DNA of 64,000 nucleotides. Source: Agreia sp. PsM10 (GTDB lineage Bacteria; Actinomycetota; Actinomycetes; Actinomycetales; Microbacteriaceae). A program made the translations under genes and the position numbers. The notes beneath the pieces were generated by a model. It saw only the letters and a list, made by a program, of their open reading frames with translations. It had not been told where the DNA came from and did not search any database. This document shows, one piece after another, positions 9,228 through 19,445 of this stretch; position 1 is the stretch's first letter; every line of letters starts with the position of its first letter. The stretch spans positions 124,001 through 188,000 of the forward strand of contig NZ_JARUXC010000003.1 of the NCBI RefSeq assembly GCF_030433855.1, read 5' to 3'.

Positions 9228-10964
9228 ATGACGACCACAGCCGTAGCGCCGACCACCGGTCAGACGCTCACCGACGGACAGTCCCGAAGCGCTGAGCGCA
9301 AGGGCAACGTGCTGGTCAAGTGGATCACCTCCACCGACCACAAGACCATCGGGTACATGTACCTGATCTCCTCGTTCATCTACTTCTGCCTCGGCGGGGT
9401 CATGGCGCTCGTCATCCGCGCCCAGCTCTTCGAGCCCGGTCTCGAGATCCTGCAGACGAAGGACCAGTACAACCAGCTCTTCACGATGCACGGCACGATC
9501 ATGCTCCTCATGTTCGCGACGCCGCTGTTCGCCGGTTTCGCCAACGTGCTGATGCCGCTTCAGATCGGTGCGCCCGACGTCGCCTTCCCCCGACTCAACG
9601 CCTTCGCGTACTGGCTCTACAGCTTCGGCAGCCTGATCGCCGTGGCGGGGTTCCTCACCCCCCAGGGCGCGGCATCCTTCGGCTGGTTCGCCTACGCCCC
9701 GCTCTCGAGCGAGACGTTCACGCCCGGCGACGGTGGAAACCTCTGGGTGATCGGACTCGGCATCTCCGGATTCGGAACCATCCTCGGTGCGGTCAACTTC
9801 ATCACCACGATCATCACCATGCGCGCACCCGGCATGACGATGTTCCGCATGCCGATCTTCACCTGGAACATCCTCGTCACGTCGATCCTCGTGCTCATGG
9901 CGTTCCCCGTGCTGGCAGCGGCCCTCTTCGCCCTCGGAGCCGATCGCATCCTCGGCGCCCACGTGTACGACGCCGCCAACGGGGGAGTGCTGCTCTGGCA
10001 GCACCTGTTCTGGTTCTTCGGCCACCCCGAGGTCTACATCATCGCGCTCCCGTTCTTCGGCATCATCTCCGAGGTCCTGCCGGTGTTCAGCCGCAAGCCG
10101 ATCTTCGGCTACAAGACGCTGATCTACGCGACGATCTCGATCGCGGCGCTGTCGGTCACCGTCTGGGCTCACCACATGTACGTCACCGGCTCGGTGCTGC
10201 TTCCCTTCTTCGCCCTGATGACCATGCTCATCGCGGTGCCCACGGGTGTGAAGATCTTCAACTGGATCGGCACCATGTGGCGAGGTTCGGTCACGTTCGA
10301 GACACCCATGCTCTGGGCTATCGGCTTCCTCATCACGTTCACCTTCGGTGGTCTCACCGGCGTGATCCTCGCATCGCCGCCTCTCGACTTCCACGTGTCC
10401 GACTCCTACTTCGTGGTCGCGCACTTCCACTACGTCGTCTTCGGCACCGTGGTGTTCGCGATGTTCAGCGGGTTCTATTTCTGGTGGCCCAAGTGGACCG
10501 GCAAGATGCTCAACGAGACGCTCGGCAAGTGGCACTTCTGGATGCTGTTCATCGGCTTCCACACCACGTTCCTGATCCAGCACTGGCTCGGAGTCGTCGG
10601 CATGCCGCGACGCTACGCGACGTACTCGCCTGAGGACGGCTTCACATCGATGAACCAGGTCTCGACGGTCGGTGCGTTCCTGCTCGCCGCGTCGCTGGTG
10701 CCGTTCTTCCTGAACGTCTACATCACGGCCCGCCGCGCTCCCAAGGTCACGGTCAACGACCCCTGGGGCTACTCGCGTTCGCTCGAATGGGCCACGTCGT
10801 GCCCGCCGCCGCGCCACAACTTCACGTCGATCCCGCGTATCCGCAGCGAGTCGCCGGCCTTCGACCTCAACCACCCCGAGGCGGGCATCCCCTTCGGTGT
10901 GGGCCCGGCGAAAGACGCGCCCGACGCCCCGACGTACGACACGGCATCCGAGAAGGTGAAGTAA
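9228..10964 (+). CDS. ctaD: Cytochrome c oxidase subunit I
   Basis: Catalytic subunit of the aa3-type terminal oxidase, 578 aa with about 12 transmembrane helices. Seen: [10 protein letters not shown] (low-spin haem His), [10 protein letters not shown] (CuB His and cross-linked Tyr), HHMYVTG (paired CuB His) and [12 protein letters not shown] (haem a3 and haem a ligands). The C-terminal [14 protein letters not shown] is typical of the family. Operon with ctaC upstream and ctaF three bases downstream. Confidence 0.98.
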   Translation: MTTTAVAPTTGQTLTDGQSRSAERKGNVLVKWITSTDHKTIGYMYLISSFIYFCLGGVMALVIRAQLFEPGLEILQTKDQYNQLFTMHGTIMLLMFATPLFAGFANVLMPLQIGAPDVAFPRLNAFAYWLYSFGSLIAVAGFLTPQGAASFGWFAYAPLSSETFTPGDGGNLWVIGLGISGFGTILGAVNFITTIITMRAPGMTMFRMPIFTWNILVTSILVLMAFPVLAAALFALGADRILGAHVYDAANGGVLLWQHLFWFFGHPEVYIIALPFFGIISEVLPVFSRKPIFGYKTLIYATISIAALSVTVWAHHMYVTGSVLLPFFALMTMLIAVPTGVKIFNWIGTMWRGSVTFETPMLWAIGFLITFTFGGLTGVILASPPLDFHVSDSYFVVAHFHYVVFGTVVFAMFSGFYFWWPKWTGKMLNETLGKWHFWMLFIGFHTTFLIQHWLGVVGMPRRYATYSPEDGFTSMNQVSTVGAFLLAASLVPFFLNVYITARRAPKVTVNDPWGYSRSLEWATSCPPPRHNFTSIPRIRSESPAFDLNHPEAGIPFGVGPAKDAPDAPTYDTASEKVK

Positions 10965-10967
10965 GAC

Positions 10968-11384
10968 ATGAGAGCCAATAAGAACCTCTTCTGGATCCTG
11001 GCGGTCTTCTGCGTCCTCCTCGCGGGTGTCTACGTCTTCTGGAGCATCATCGACACGGGCAACGTCGAGTGGGTCGGTGCGCTCGGCATCGGCCTGGCCG
11101 GCATGCTTGCGGCCTTCCTCGCCTTCTACCTGGGGCGCGTGTACAGCGCGCAGGGCGGAGATCTTCCGGAGGACCGCCTCGACTCCGACATCGACGACGG
11201 CGACCCCGAGATGGGCTTCTACAGCCCGTGGAGCTGGTGGCCCGTCATCCTCGCCGGGTCTGCCTCTCTCATGCTTCTCGGTTTCGCCGTGGGCACGTGG
11301 ATCACGTTCATCGGAGTCGCTCTCGTGCTCGTCGCGATCGTCGGCTGGGTGTACGAGTACTACCGCGGGTACTTCGCCCGCTAG
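10968..11384 (+). CDS. ctaF: Cytochrome c oxidase subunit IV, actinobacterial type
   Basis: Small accessory subunit found in the actinobacterial aa3 oxidase. The 138-aa protein has about four hydrophobic helices and the characteristic loop DLPEDRLDSDIDDGDPEMGFYSPWSWWP. It follows ctaD after three bases and ends just before a strong terminator, closing the operon. Confidence 0.95.
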   Translation: MRANKNLFWILAVFCVLLAGVYVFWSIIDTGNVEWVGALGIGLAGMLAAFLAFYLGRVYSAQGGDLPEDRLDSDIDDGDPEMGFYSPWSWWPVILAGSASLMLLGFAVGTWITFIGVALVLVAIVGWVYEYYRGYFAR

Positions 11385-11403
11385 TCCGCCACGCACGGTC
11401 TCA

Positions 11404-11433
11404 GGGCCCGTCTCGCATCGTCGAGACGGGCCC
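11404..11433 (+). terminator. Terminator of the ctaCDF operon
   Basis: Perfect 12-bp stem (GGGCCCGTCTCG with its complement) and six-base loop, 19 bases past the ctaF stop, followed by TTCGTCGT. Confidence 0.85.
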
Positions 11434-11531
11434 TTCGTCGTACGAGCGCGCTTGTTCACGCGCTGCTCAGTCCGTCTGTCGTCAGTCGGTTCTGAGAACT
11501 GTGCGTGGTCAGAGCCTTCTGAGTTCTCTCG

Positions 11532-12330
11532 TCATCCGGTCGCCTGTCGTTCCGAACGGGTCGTCGGTGGCGTAGCCGCATGTTCGTCGGCGAAGAGCTC
11601 GCTGCGTCGCGCGAGGACCGCGCGTCGCTGAGCGGAGATGGCGCGGCTGTAGGCCAAGGTCGCACGGTGCCTGTCGAGTCGGATGCTTTGGGCAATGTCC
11701 TGGGACGTGTCGGCGATCCGCCGGCGCCGAAGCGCAGGCAGGTCTCCACCGTGCCGATCGATCTCGGCCAGAATGTAGGCGGGGGAGTTGCTCTGCACGA
11801 GTTCGTCCCGAAGGCTTGCGTAGGTGCTGCTGGATGCCGGGTCGTCCTGGCGCGCTGATCGACCGCGGAGCTGGGCGTCGAGACGACGGGAGGCGTAACG
11901 TCCGGCTGCGATGACCGCCAATCCGCCTCTGCCGACCACCTCGTCGTGGTCGCGCCCGTCCACGCCTCCCAGACGGGTGCCGGTGCCCCTGCCCGACATC
12001 AGGGTGGAGATGGTCACGGCGCCGATCTCGCCGGCGCGCGCGACGATGGCGGCCTCGTCGTCGCTCCGCTATGTCGTCGACCAGGGCTGCGAGTTTCTCC
12101 TCCACCGTCAGGAAGACCCGGCCGGGTGCATGGACGCGGACATTCGGTCGGTGCCTGCGGACTGACGCTGAGGTGTTCTTTGGCCTCGACCGCCGCGTGC
12201 AGGCCCGTCGGGCCAGCGTCGGAGATGGGCGATACGGCCTCGGCCGTTCTCGATCAAGTTGATGGAGTCACCATCGATCATGTAATCGAAATCGCGACGC
12301 TGCGATCTTACGTTCGAACCCTCCCGTATG
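11532..12330 (-). pseudogene. secA2: Decayed SecA2-type preprotein translocase ATPase (fragmented relic)
   Basis: Read on the minus strand, three separate frames give consecutive SecA-like pieces. Piece 1 (about 12330-12204) reads DYMIDGDSINLIENGRGRIA then RRWPDG, as at the end of the preprotein cross-linking domain. After a one-base shift near 12203 the frame reads LHAAVEAKEHLSVSPQ. Piece 2 (about 12110-12064) reads FLTVEEKLAALVDDIAE. A further one-base shift near 12063 leads to piece 3, with EAAIVARAGEIGAVTIST, SGRGTGTRLGG, DEVVGRGGLAVIA and RRLDAQLRGRSARQDDP, matching the second helicase domain of SecA (SGRGT, QLRGRSARQ motifs). The tail LDRHRATLAYSRAISAQRR fits the SecA2 scaffold rather than housekeeping SecA1. 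The Walker A half, the Walker B half and the central segment are missing, so this cannot be an active ATPase. Confidence 0.75.
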
Positions 12331-12341
12331 GATAACGACAG

Positions 12342-12371
12342 AAACGGCCCTCCCCGAAGGGAGGACCGTTT
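12342..12371 (-). terminator. Terminator of the ctaE-qcrCAB operon
   Basis: Minus-strand hairpin: AAACGG and CCTCC arms pair with GGAGG and CCGTTT with one mismatched pair, loop about six bases, followed on the minus strand by CTGTCGTTAT. It starts 22 bases after the qcrB stop. Confidence 0.75.
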
Positions 12372-12393
12372 CTGATCTCTTACGCGAGCGGAT

Positions 12394-14043
12394 CTAGTGG
12401 TGGCCGCTGCCGCTCTCGAGCTCCTTCGGGCTGACCGGCGCGATGCGGTCTTCGAAGAACCACCGTGACAGGCCGGCGCGGAAGCGCTGGACGGCCGTGA
12501 TCTGACCGCGGGCGTTCGGGCGAATCATGAGCGGCTGGTAGTCGTTGTAGTCGATGAGCTTCCACCGCTCGTACTCGTCGACCGGCTGGTGGACCTCGAT
12601 GTACTCTCCACCGGGCAGACGCACGATGCGACCCGACTCGAAGCCGTGGAGGGCGATCTCGCGGTCCTTCTTCTGGAGGGCGAGGCAGACGCGCTTCGTG
12701 ACCAGGTAACCGATGATCGGTCCGAGGATGAGGAGCGCCTGGTTGACGTGGATGACACCTTCGATCGACAGCTGGAAGTGCGTGGCGATGATGTCGGAGC
12801 TCGCAGCACCCCAGAGGGCCGCGTAGAACAGCACGCCGGCGACACCGATGGCGGTACGGGTCGGCGCGTTGCGGGGACGGTCGAGCAGGTGGTGCTCCCG
12901 CTTGTCGCCGGTGATCCACGCCTCGATGAACGGGTACACCAGCACGGCGACGATGAAGCCGCCGAGGATGAGCACGGGGATGATGATGTTGAACGACCAG
13001 GTGCGATCCCAGAGCTCGAACTCGAGTCCGGGCGGCATCAGACGCAGGGCGCCGTCGGCGAAGCCGATGTACCAGTCGGGCTGCGTTCCCGCAGAGACGG
13101 GCGACGGGTCGTAGGGGCCGTAGTTCCAGATCGGGTTGATCGTGAAGAACGTTCCCATGAGCGCGATCACGCCGAAGACGATGAAGAAGAATCCGCCGGC
13201 CTTGGCCGCGAACATCGGCAGGATGGGGGAGCCGACGACGTTGTCCTTCGTCTGGCCCGGGCCCGACCACTGCGTGTGCTTGTGCACGACGACGAAGACG
13301 AGGTGGAGCGCGAGCATGACGGCGAGGATCGCGGGCAGCAGGAGGATGTGCAGCGAATACAGTCGGCCGACGATGTCGGTTCCCGGGAACTCGCCACCGA
13401 AGAGCAGGAAGGAGATCCAGGTGCCGACGACGGGCAGTCCCTTGATGAGGCCGTCGATGATGCGCAGGCCGTTTCCGGAGAGCAGGTCGTCGGGAAGCGA
13501 GTAGCCGGTGAAGCCCTCGGCCAGCGCCAGGATGAAGAGGATGAACCCGATGACCCAGTTCAGCTCACGCGGCTTGCGGAAGGCGCCCGTGAAGTAGATG
13601 CGGAGCATGTGGATGCCGATGGCCGCGATGAAGGTCAGGGCCGCCCAGTGGTGAATCTGGCGGATCAGCAGACCACCGCGCACGTCGAACGAGATGTTCA
13701 GCGTCGACGACATGGCCGTGGACATCTCGACGCCCTTGAGCGGAACGTAGGAGCCGTTGTAGACGACCTCGGCCATGGATGCCTGGAAGAAGAACGTGAG
13801 GAACGTTCCCGTTAGGAGGATGACGACGAAGCTGTAGAGGGCGACCTCGCCGAGCATGAACGACCAGTGGTCGGGGAAGATCTTGCGACCGAACTCCTTG
13901 ACGACGCCTGAGATGCTGGTGCGCTCGTCGATGTAGTTCGCAGCGGCCTCGGTGAAGCGGCTGGAGGTGCTGCGCGGCGCGGACGGCCGTGTCGGCGCTG
14001 CGGCTGGTGCTGGTGCCGTCTCCGGCGTGGTCACTGTACTCAT
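12394..14043 (-). CDS. qcrB: Menaquinol-cytochrome c reductase cytochrome b subunit
   Basis: Quinol-oxidising cytochrome b of the actinobacterial bcc complex, 549 aa. Haem-ligand regions are visible in RQIHHWAALTFIAAIGIHML and LYSLHILLLPAILAVMLALHL; the Qo-site motif is PDWY (the actinobacterial form of PEWY). The long hydrophilic C-terminal extension after the last helix (from LQKKDREIALHGFESGR) is characteristic of actinobacteria. Its ATG overlaps the qcrA stop by four bases (ATGA). Confidence 0.97.
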   Translation of the reverse strand: MSTVTTPETAPAPAAAPTRPSAPRSTSSRFTEAAANYIDERTSISGVVKEFGRKIFPDHWSFMLGEVALYSFVVILLTGTFLTFFFQASMAEVVYNGSYVPLKGVEMSTAMSSTLNISFDVRGGLLIRQIHHWAALTFIAAIGIHMLRIYFTGAFRKPRELNWVIGFILFILALAEGFTGYSLPDDLLSGNGLRIIDGLIKGLPVVGTWISFLLFGGEFPGTDIVGRLYSLHILLLPAILAVMLALHLVFVVVHKHTQWSGPGQTKDNVVGSPILPMFAAKAGGFFFIVFGVIALMGTFFTINPIWNYGPYDPSPVSAGTQPDWYIGFADGALRLMPPGLEFELWDRTWSFNIIIPVLILGGFIVAVLVYPFIEAWITGDKREHHLLDRPRNAPTRTAIGVAGVLFYAALWGAASSDIIATHFQLSIEGVIHVNQALLILGPIIGYLVTKRVCLALQKKDREIALHGFESGRIVRLPGGEYIEVHQPVDEYERWKLIDYNDYQPLMIRPNARGQITAVQRFRAGLSRWFFEDRIAPVSPKELESGSGHH

Positions 14044-15116
14044 GATGAAGATCGCTCCCAGAAGCTCGGGCCGACGGGTTCGTGGAAATCGCTCTGGGCG
14101 ATCAGGTAGCCTTCGCCGTCCACGGCGATCGGCAGCTGCGGCAGTGCGCGCTTCGCCGGTCCGAAGATGACCTTGCACTCTTCGGTGACGTCGAAAGTCG
14201 ACTGGTGGCAGGGGCACAGCAGGTGGTGCGTCTGCTGCTCGTACAGCGCGACGGGGCATCCGACGTGCGTGCAGATCTTCGAATAGGCGACGATGCCGTC
14301 GTACGACCAGCCCGCGCGCTCCGGGCTCTCCTTGAGCTTGGCCGGGTCGAGGCGCATCAGCAGCACGGAGGCCTTGGCCTTCTCCTCGAGACGGTGCTCG
14401 GACTCGTTCAGTCCTTCGGGGATGACATGGAACGCAGACCCGAGCGTGACGTCGGATGCCTTGATCGGCAGGCCGGACGGGTCGAGTGTCAGGCGGGCGC
14501 CCTTCTCCCACATCGTGTGCTCGAGCAGTTCGACAGGATTCTCGTCCTGAGGGCCCCATCCACGGAAGAGCACGACCGCGGGGAGGGGGAAGGCGACGAG
14601 AGCGCCGAGGAGCGTGTTGCGAACCAGGGTGCGGCGGCCGAAGCCCGACTCCTCATTGGCTTCCTTGAAGATCTCGACGGCACGGGCGCGCGTCTCCTCG
14701 CTGCCACGCACGGCGTGACGCTGGTCGATGCCCTCGTGGTTCGCCATGAGGCTCTTCGACCAGTGCACGGCGCCGAGACCGAGGCCGAAGAGGGCGAGAA
14801 CGATACCGATGCCGAGCATCATCGTGTGCAGCCGCAGGGCTCCGGTGTCGCCGTCTTCGATGGGGAAGGCCATGTACGACGCGATGGCGAAGATGCTTCC
14901 GACGATCGAGAGGTAGAAGAACGTGTAGACCTGTCGTTCGGCCTTCTTCTCGGCCTTCGGGTCGGTGTCGGTCACGCGCGGACGGTGAGCCGGGAAGCCC
15001 GGGTTCTCGAACGTCTCGGAGGGGACGACGGCCGTGCCAGGAGCTGCCGTCTCGTGCGAGACGTCAGCCGACGAAACAGCGGTGATGTCCTTGCCGCTCA
15101 GATCGTCATGTGCCAT
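14040..15116 (-). CDS. qcrA: Menaquinol-cytochrome c reductase Rieske iron-sulfur subunit
   Basis: Rieske [2Fe-2S] protein of the bcc complex, 358 aa. The actinobacterial form has an N-terminal extension with three transmembrane helices (around residues 70-88, 100-118 and 170-190). Cluster ligands are seen in CTHVGCPVALY and LLCPCHQSTFD. GPAKRALPQLPI follows in the cluster-binding fold. It lies between qcrC and qcrB in the operon ctaE-qcrC-qcrA-qcrB. Confidence 0.97.
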   Translation of the reverse strand: MAHDDLSGKDITAVSSADVSHETAAPGTAVVPSETFENPGFPAHRPRVTDTDPKAEKKAERQVYTFFYLSIVGSIFAIASYMAFPIEDGDTGALRLHTMMLGIGIVLALFGLGLGAVHWSKSLMANHEGIDQRHAVRGSEETRARAVEIFKEANEESGFGRRTLVRNTLLGALVAFPLPAVVLFRGWGPQDENPVELLEHTMWEKGARLTLDPSGLPIKASDVTLGSAFHVIPEGLNESEHRLEEKAKASVLLMRLDPAKLKESPERAGWSYDGIVAYSKICTHVGCPVALYEQQTHHLLCPCHQSTFDVTEECKVIFGPAKRALPQLPIAVDGEGYLIAQSDFHEPVGPSFWERSSS

Positions 15117-15206
15117 GTGATTGCCTTTCGAGCTTTTCTTCGAGGAAGTCCCTGTCGGGAACGTCCTCGCCTCGGTGAAGAATGTGTGAGCGGCAGGGCC
15201 GCCGGA

Positions 15207-15995
15207 CTAGTTGGACTTCGCCGTGAGCCAGACGGTCAGGGCGACGATGGCACCCAGGCCGAAGATCCACACGAAGAGTCCCTCGGCCACGGGGCCGAGG
15301 CTGCCGAGTTCGTATCCGCCCGGGGACGGGTTCTTCTCGAGGTACTTGAGGTACGTGATGACATCGCGCTTGTCTTCGGGTGACAGGTTCTTGTCGTTGA
15401 AGACGGGCATGTTCTGAGGACCGGTGACCATGGCCTCGTAGATGTGCACGGCGGCGACGCCGGTCAGCGCGGGGGCGAACTTGCCCTCGGTGAGTGCTCC
15501 ACCGGCTCCGGCGACGTTGTGGCACATGGCGCAGTTGATGCGGAACAGTTCGGCACCGTTCGTGGCATCGCCCTCGGCGTCGAGCAGGCTGTCGTCTGGA
15601 ACGGCGGGGCCGGGGGAGAGGGAGGCGACGTAGGCGGCGAGCGCTTCGGTGTCTTCGGCGGTGAACTGCGGTGCCTTCTCCATGGCCTGCGGACCCTGCA
15701 TGGCCATCGGCATGCGTCCTGTTCCCACCTGGAAGTCGACCGAGGCCGCACCGACTCCGAGGAGGCTGGGGCCTTCGCCCGTGCCCTGAAGGTCGAGTCC
15801 GTGGCAGCTGGCGCAGTTCGCGGCGAAGAGCTTCTTGCCCTCGTCGATGGTGGTCTGAGAGGCGGTGCTCGTCTCGGCCGTGGCCGTGCTGCTGAACAGC
15901 GCGTATCCACCGCCCGTGAACAGGAGTCCGATTGCGATCAGGGCAACGGTCGCCATGGGATGACGTCTGTTCGCCGTGCTGCCTTTTCGGGCCAT
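15207..15995 (-). CDS. qcrC: Menaquinol-cytochrome c reductase dihaem cytochrome c subunit
   Basis: Dihaem cytochrome c of the bcc complex; it replaces soluble cytochrome c and hands electrons directly to CtaC. The 262-aa protein has an N-terminal hydrophobic anchor (MATVALIAIGLLFTGGGYAL), two CXXCH motifs (CASCH at about residue 56 and CAMCH at about 153), methionine-containing axial-ligand regions (GRMPMAM, GPQNMPVF) and a C-terminal transmembrane helix. ATG 15995 (MARKGSTANRR) was chosen; GTG 16013 is an alternative that adds six residues. Confidence 0.96.
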   Translation of the reverse strand: MARKGSTANRRHPMATVALIAIGLLFTGGGYALFSSTATAETSTASQTTIDEGKKLFAANCASCHGLDLQGTGEGPSLLGVGAASVDFQVGTGRMPMAMQGPQAMEKAPQFTAEDTEALAAYVASLSPGPAVPDDSLLDAEGDATNGAELFRINCAMCHNVAGAGGALTEGKFAPALTGVAAVHIYEAMVTGPQNMPVFNDKNLSPEDKRDVITYLKYLEKNPSPGGYELGSLGPVAEGLFVWIFGLGAIVALTVWLTAKSN

Positions 15996-16059
15996 TCTCT
16001 TCACTCTTCTCACAACTCTCTTGATGCGTCGACCGGGGTTCGGGTGGGGGCCGGTTGAT

Positions 16060-16689
16060 CTATTTCAGCACGTAGATGACGAGGAACAGGCCGATCCAGA
16101 CCACGTCGACGAAGTGCCAGTAGTACGACACGACGATGGCGCTCGTCGCCTCGCGGTGCCCCATGTTCTTGACGGCGAAGATGCGGCCGATCACGAGCAG
16201 GAATGCGATGAGGCCGCCGGTGACGTGGAGGCCGTGGAAACCGGTGGTGAGGTAGAACGCGGAGCCGTATGCGCTGGAGCTGATGGAGATGCCCTCGGAC
16301 ACCAGCGTCGCGTACTCGAAGATCTGGCCCGACACGAAGATCGCACCGAGGAGGTAGGTCAGGAAGAACCACTCGGTGGTGCCCCACCTGTTCGGCTGCC
16401 ATCCGGTGGCGCGCGCCTGGAGACGCTCTGCGGCGAACACTCCCGCCTGGCAGGTGAACGAACTCGCCACGAGGATGATCGTGTTCACCAGCGAGAATGG
16501 AACGTTGAGCACGCTCGACTCGCTCTCCCACAGCGGACCGGAGGTGCTGCGGAGCGTGAAGTAGATGGCGAAGAGGCCGGCGAAGAACATCACCTCGCTT
16601 CCGAGCCACACGATTGTGCCCACTGCCACGACGTTCGGTCGTTGGATCAGCGGGGCACTCGAAGTCTGGGTCAGGGAGCTGCTCGTCAC
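16060..16689 (-). CDS. ctaE: Cytochrome c oxidase subunit III
   Basis: Non-catalytic oxidase subunit, 209 aa with five transmembrane helices, as usual in actinobacteria, which lack the first two helices of the seven-helix form. Seen: [50 protein letters not shown] and [15 protein letters not shown]. The GTG start 16689 has GGAGA directly upstream. First gene of the minus-strand operon that continues with qcrC, qcrA and qcrB, matching the supercomplex formed by these proteins. Confidence 0.96.
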   Translation of the reverse strand: MTSSSLTQTSSAPLIQRPNVVAVGTIVWLGSEVMFFAGLFAIYFTLRSTSGPLWESESSVLNVPFSLVNTIILVASSFTCQAGVFAAERLQARATGWQPNRWGTTEWFFLTYLLGAIFVSGQIFEYATLVSEGISISSSAYGSAFYLTTGFHGLHVTGGLIAFLLVIGRIFAVKNMGHREATSAIVVSYYWHFVDVVWIGLFLVIYVLK

Positions 16690-16781
16690 TTCTCCATTAT
16701 GTCCGATATCAGCACAGGGTTTTTGCATTTGGGTGTGAGTGGCGCAGCCCATTGACACCCGGCCGGCAGGCGTTCGGCCTT

Positions 16782-16787
16782 TAGAAT
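16782..16787 (+). promoter_or_regulatory. Leaderless-type -10 element of trpD (TAGAAT)
   Basis: TAGAAT ends six bases before the trpD ATG, the spacing expected when transcription starts at the A of ATG. No ribosome binding site is visible between them. A TTGACA at 16752-16757 is 24 bases upstream of it, too far to be its -35. Confidence 0.5.
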
Positions 16788-16793
16788 CGGGAT

Positions 16794-17846
16794 ATGGCGT
16801 ACTCACAGTCCTGGTCCGAAATCCTTTCCTCGCTTCTCGCCCGGGACGACCTCTCGGTCTCCGAGGCATCGTGGGCGATGGACCAGGTGATGACGGGTCA
16901 GGCGTCCGACGCGCAACTCGCCGCATTCCTCATCGCCCTCAGGGCCAAGGGGGAGACGGTCGACGAGATCGTCGGATTCCGTGATGCGGTTCTCGATCAT
17001 GCCGTCAGCCTCGACGTCGACCCGATGGCGCTCGACATCGTCGGAACCGGGGGAGACAGGCACGGCACGGTGAACGTCTCCACCATGGCGTCGATCGTCG
17101 CGGCCGCGTCGGGCGTGCCGGTGGTCAAGCACGGGAACCGCGCAGCCAGCTCGAAGTCGGGATCCTCCGACGTGCTGCAGGCCCTCGGCGTCGACCTCGA
17201 CATCACCAATGTGCGAACGGCAGAGGTCCTCGACGAGGCGGGAATCACGTTCGCGTTCGCCTCGAAGTTCCACCCCGGGTTCGGCAACGTCGCCAATGTG
17301 AGACGGGAGCTGGGCGTGCCCACCGTCTTCAACTACCTGGGCCCGCTGTGCAATCCCGCGCGACCCGAGGCATCCGCTGTGGGGGTGGCGCAACTCGATC
17401 GCGTGCCGATCTTCGTGGGCGTTTTCCAGACGCGCGGCGCCACCGCTCTCGTCTTCCGCGGCGACGACGGGCTCGACGAGCTGACCACGACAGGTCACAG
17501 CCACATCTGGGAGGTCTCTCTCGGAGCGGTCGTCGAGCATGACCTCGATCCTCGTGACCTCGGCATCGCCCGTGCGCAGATCGGCGATCTGCTCGGCGGC
17601 GACGCCGAGCACAACGCCGACATCGCACGCCGCGTCCTCCAGGGGGAGGTGGGCCCCGTGAGGGACATCGTGCTGCTGAACGCCGCCGCGGGTCTCGTGG
17701 CCTTCGACCTCGCCTCGGATCCGGAGCAGGGACGGCGGCCGATCGTCGAGCGCCTGCGCGAGAAAATGGCCGTCGCCGCCCGGACGATCGATTCCGGTGC
17801 GGCGACGGCCACTCTCGACGCGTGGGCCGAAGCCACGCGTCACTGA
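16794..17846 (+). CDS. trpD: Anthranilate phosphoribosyltransferase
   Basis: Second step of tryptophan synthesis, joining anthranilate to PRPP. The 350-aa length is usual. Seen: [18 protein letters not shown] (PRPP-binding GTGGD motif), [21 protein letters not shown] and the metal-site pair in the DGLDE segment. It stands alone, separate from other trp genes. The ATG probably begins a leaderless mRNA. The stop is one base away from the convergent glpK stop. Confidence 0.96.
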   Translation: MAYSQSWSEILSSLLARDDLSVSEASWAMDQVMTGQASDAQLAAFLIALRAKGETVDEIVGFRDAVLDHAVSLDVDPMALDIVGTGGDRHGTVNVSTMASIVAAASGVPVVKHGNRAASSKSGSSDVLQALGVDLDITNVRTAEVLDEAGITFAFASKFHPGFGNVANVRRELGVPTVFNYLGPLCNPARPEASAVGVAQLDRVPIFVGVFQTRGATALVFRGDDGLDELTTTGHSHIWEVSLGAVVEHDLDPRDLGIARAQIGDLLGGDAEHNADIARRVLQGEVGPVRDIVLLNAAAGLVAFDLASDPEQGRRPIVERLREKMAVAARTIDSGAATATLDAWAEATRH

Positions 17847-17847
17847 C

Positions 17848-19362
17848 TCACTGGGTGTCTTCGTCGACCCAGTCGAGGGTCTTCGTGACGGCCTTCTTCC
17901 AGTTGCGCAGCAGGCGGTCTCGCTCTGCCGCGTCCATGCTCGGAGTCCAGCGCTTGTCCTCCTGCCAGTTGTCGCGCAGTTCGTCGAGGGTCGACCAGAA
18001 GCCGACGGCCAGGCCGGCCGCGTAGGCCGCGCCCAGCGCCGTGGTCTCGGCCACGACCGGTCGCACGACGGGCACGTCGAGGATGTCGGCCTGGAACTGC
18101 ATCAGACGGTCATTGGCGGATGCTCCGCCGTCGACCTTGAGCTCCGTGAGGGGCACACCCGAGTCGGCGTTCACGGCGTCCAGAACCTCGCGTGTCTGGA
18201 AGGCGATCGCCTCGATGGCGGCGCGGGCGATATGGCCCTTGTTCACGTACCGGGTCAGTCCGACCAGCGCGCCCCGGGCATCCGATCGCCAGTGCGGCGC
18301 GAAGAGGCCGGAGAAGGCCGGCACGAAGTACGCGCCGCCGTTGTCGTCGACCGTGTCTGCCAGCGCCTCCACCTCGGGTGCCGAGGAGATGATTCCGAGG
18401 TTGTCGCGCAGCCACTGGATGAGCGATCCGGTGACGGCGATGGAGCCTTCGAGGGCGTAGTGGGTCTCGCCGTCGCCGAGCTTGTAGCCGATGGTGGTGA
18501 GCAGGCCGTTCTCGCTCTTGACGATGTCGGTGCCGGTGTTGAAGATCAGGAAGTTTCCCGTGCCGTAGGTGTTCTTCGCCTCGCCCTTGTCGAAGGCGGC
18601 CTGGCCGAACGTGGCGGCCTGCTGGTCGCCCAGGATTCCGGCGACGGGTACCTCGCGCAGCAGACTGGAGTCGTGGACGAGCCCGTACGTCTCCGACGAG
18701 CTCTTCACCTCGGGAAGCATCGACTTCGGCACGTTGAACACCGCAAGGATGTCGTCGTCCCACTCGAGCGTCTCGAGGTTGAGGAAGAGGGTGCGGCTGG
18801 CGTTCGTGACGTCGGTGATGTGCACGCCGCCGTCGACGCCGCCGGTCAGATTCCAGGTGACCCAGCTGTCGGTCGTGCCGAACAGCAGGTCCCCGGCTTC
18901 AGCGCGCTCACGGGCGCCTTCGACGTTCTCGAGGATCCAGACGATCTTTGTTCCGGCGAAGTACGTCGACAGGGGGAGTCCGACGATGTCCTTGAACCGG
19001 TCGACCCCGCCGTCGGCGGCGAAGCGGTCGACGATCTCCTGCGTGCGGGTGTCCTGCCAGACGATGGCGTTGTAGATGGGTTCGCCCGTGTTCTTGTCCC
19101 ATACCACCGCGGTCTCGCGCTGGTTCGTGATGCCCACGGCCTTGATGTTGTGGCGCGTGATGTTGGCCTTCGACAGCGCCTGGCCGATGACCTCACGCGT
19201 GTTGTCCCAGATCTCTTTGGGGTTGTGCTCGACCCAGCCCGCCTTCGGGAAGATCTGCTCGTGCTCGAGTTGGCCGGTCGAGACGATCGAGCCCGAGTGG
19301 TCGAAGACGATCGCCCTGGTGCTGGTCGTTCCCTGGTCGATCGCGAGAATGTAGTCCGTCAT
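17848..19362 (-). CDS. glpK: Glycerol kinase
   Basis: Phosphorylates glycerol to sn-glycerol 3-phosphate. FGGY-family kinase of 504 aa starting [21 protein letters not shown] (ATP-binding segment); also seen are [40 protein letters not shown] and the C-terminal [19 protein letters not shown]. It lies downstream of glpF on the same strand, 83 bases away, with a hairpin between. A 5' SD-like AAAGGAG precedes the ATG. Confidence 0.97.
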   Translation of the reverse strand: MTDYILAIDQGTTSTRAIVFDHSGSIVSTGQLEHEQIFPKAGWVEHNPKEIWDNTREVIGQALSKANITRHNIKAVGITNQRETAVVWDKNTGEPIYNAIVWQDTRTQEIVDRFAADGGVDRFKDIVGLPLSTYFAGTKIVWILENVEGARERAEAGDLLFGTTDSWVTWNLTGGVDGGVHITDVTNASRTLFLNLETLEWDDDILAVFNVPKSMLPEVKSSSETYGLVHDSSLLREVPVAGILGDQQAATFGQAAFDKGEAKNTYGTGNFLIFNTGTDIVKSENGLLTTIGYKLGDGETHYALEGSIAVTGSLIQWLRDNLGIISSAPEVEALADTVDDNGGAYFVPAFSGLFAPHWRSDARGALVGLTRYVNKGHIARAAIEAIAFQTREVLDAVNADSGVPLTELKVDGGASANDRLMQFQADILDVPVVRPVVAETTALGAAYAAGLAVGFWSTLDELRDNWQEDKRWTPSMDAAERDRLLRNWKKAVTKTLDWVDEDTQ

Positions 19363-19407
19363 TGTCTAACTCCTTTGTTGAGTCCTGAGGTTCGTGGGTG
19401 ACACGAG

Positions 19408-19440
19408 AGCGGGCCCGTCACGATCATGTGCGGGCCCGCT
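19408..19440 (-). terminator. Hairpin between glpF and glpK
   Basis: A perfect 10-bp inverted repeat (AGCGGGCCCG and its complement) with a 13-base loop, just after the glpF stop on the minus strand and 46 bases before the glpK start. There is no clear U-run, so it may be a weak terminator or an mRNA-stabilising hairpin between two genes of one operon. Confidence 0.5.
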
Positions 19441-19445
19441 GTGTG

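Noticed and set aside
8343-11459. A 1038-residue open frame on the minus strand across ctaC-ctaD-ctaF.
   Set aside because: It is antisense to three unmistakable oxidase genes, is made of repetitive Arg/Glu/Val/Asp-rich sequence typical of GC-rich shadow frames, and has no domain.
11509-12105. A 198-residue minus-strand ORF in the ctaF-qcrB gap taken as an intact gene.
   Set aside because: After its first 18 residues it leaves the SecA-like frame and becomes Arg-rich shadow sequence; the SecA similarity continues in another frame.
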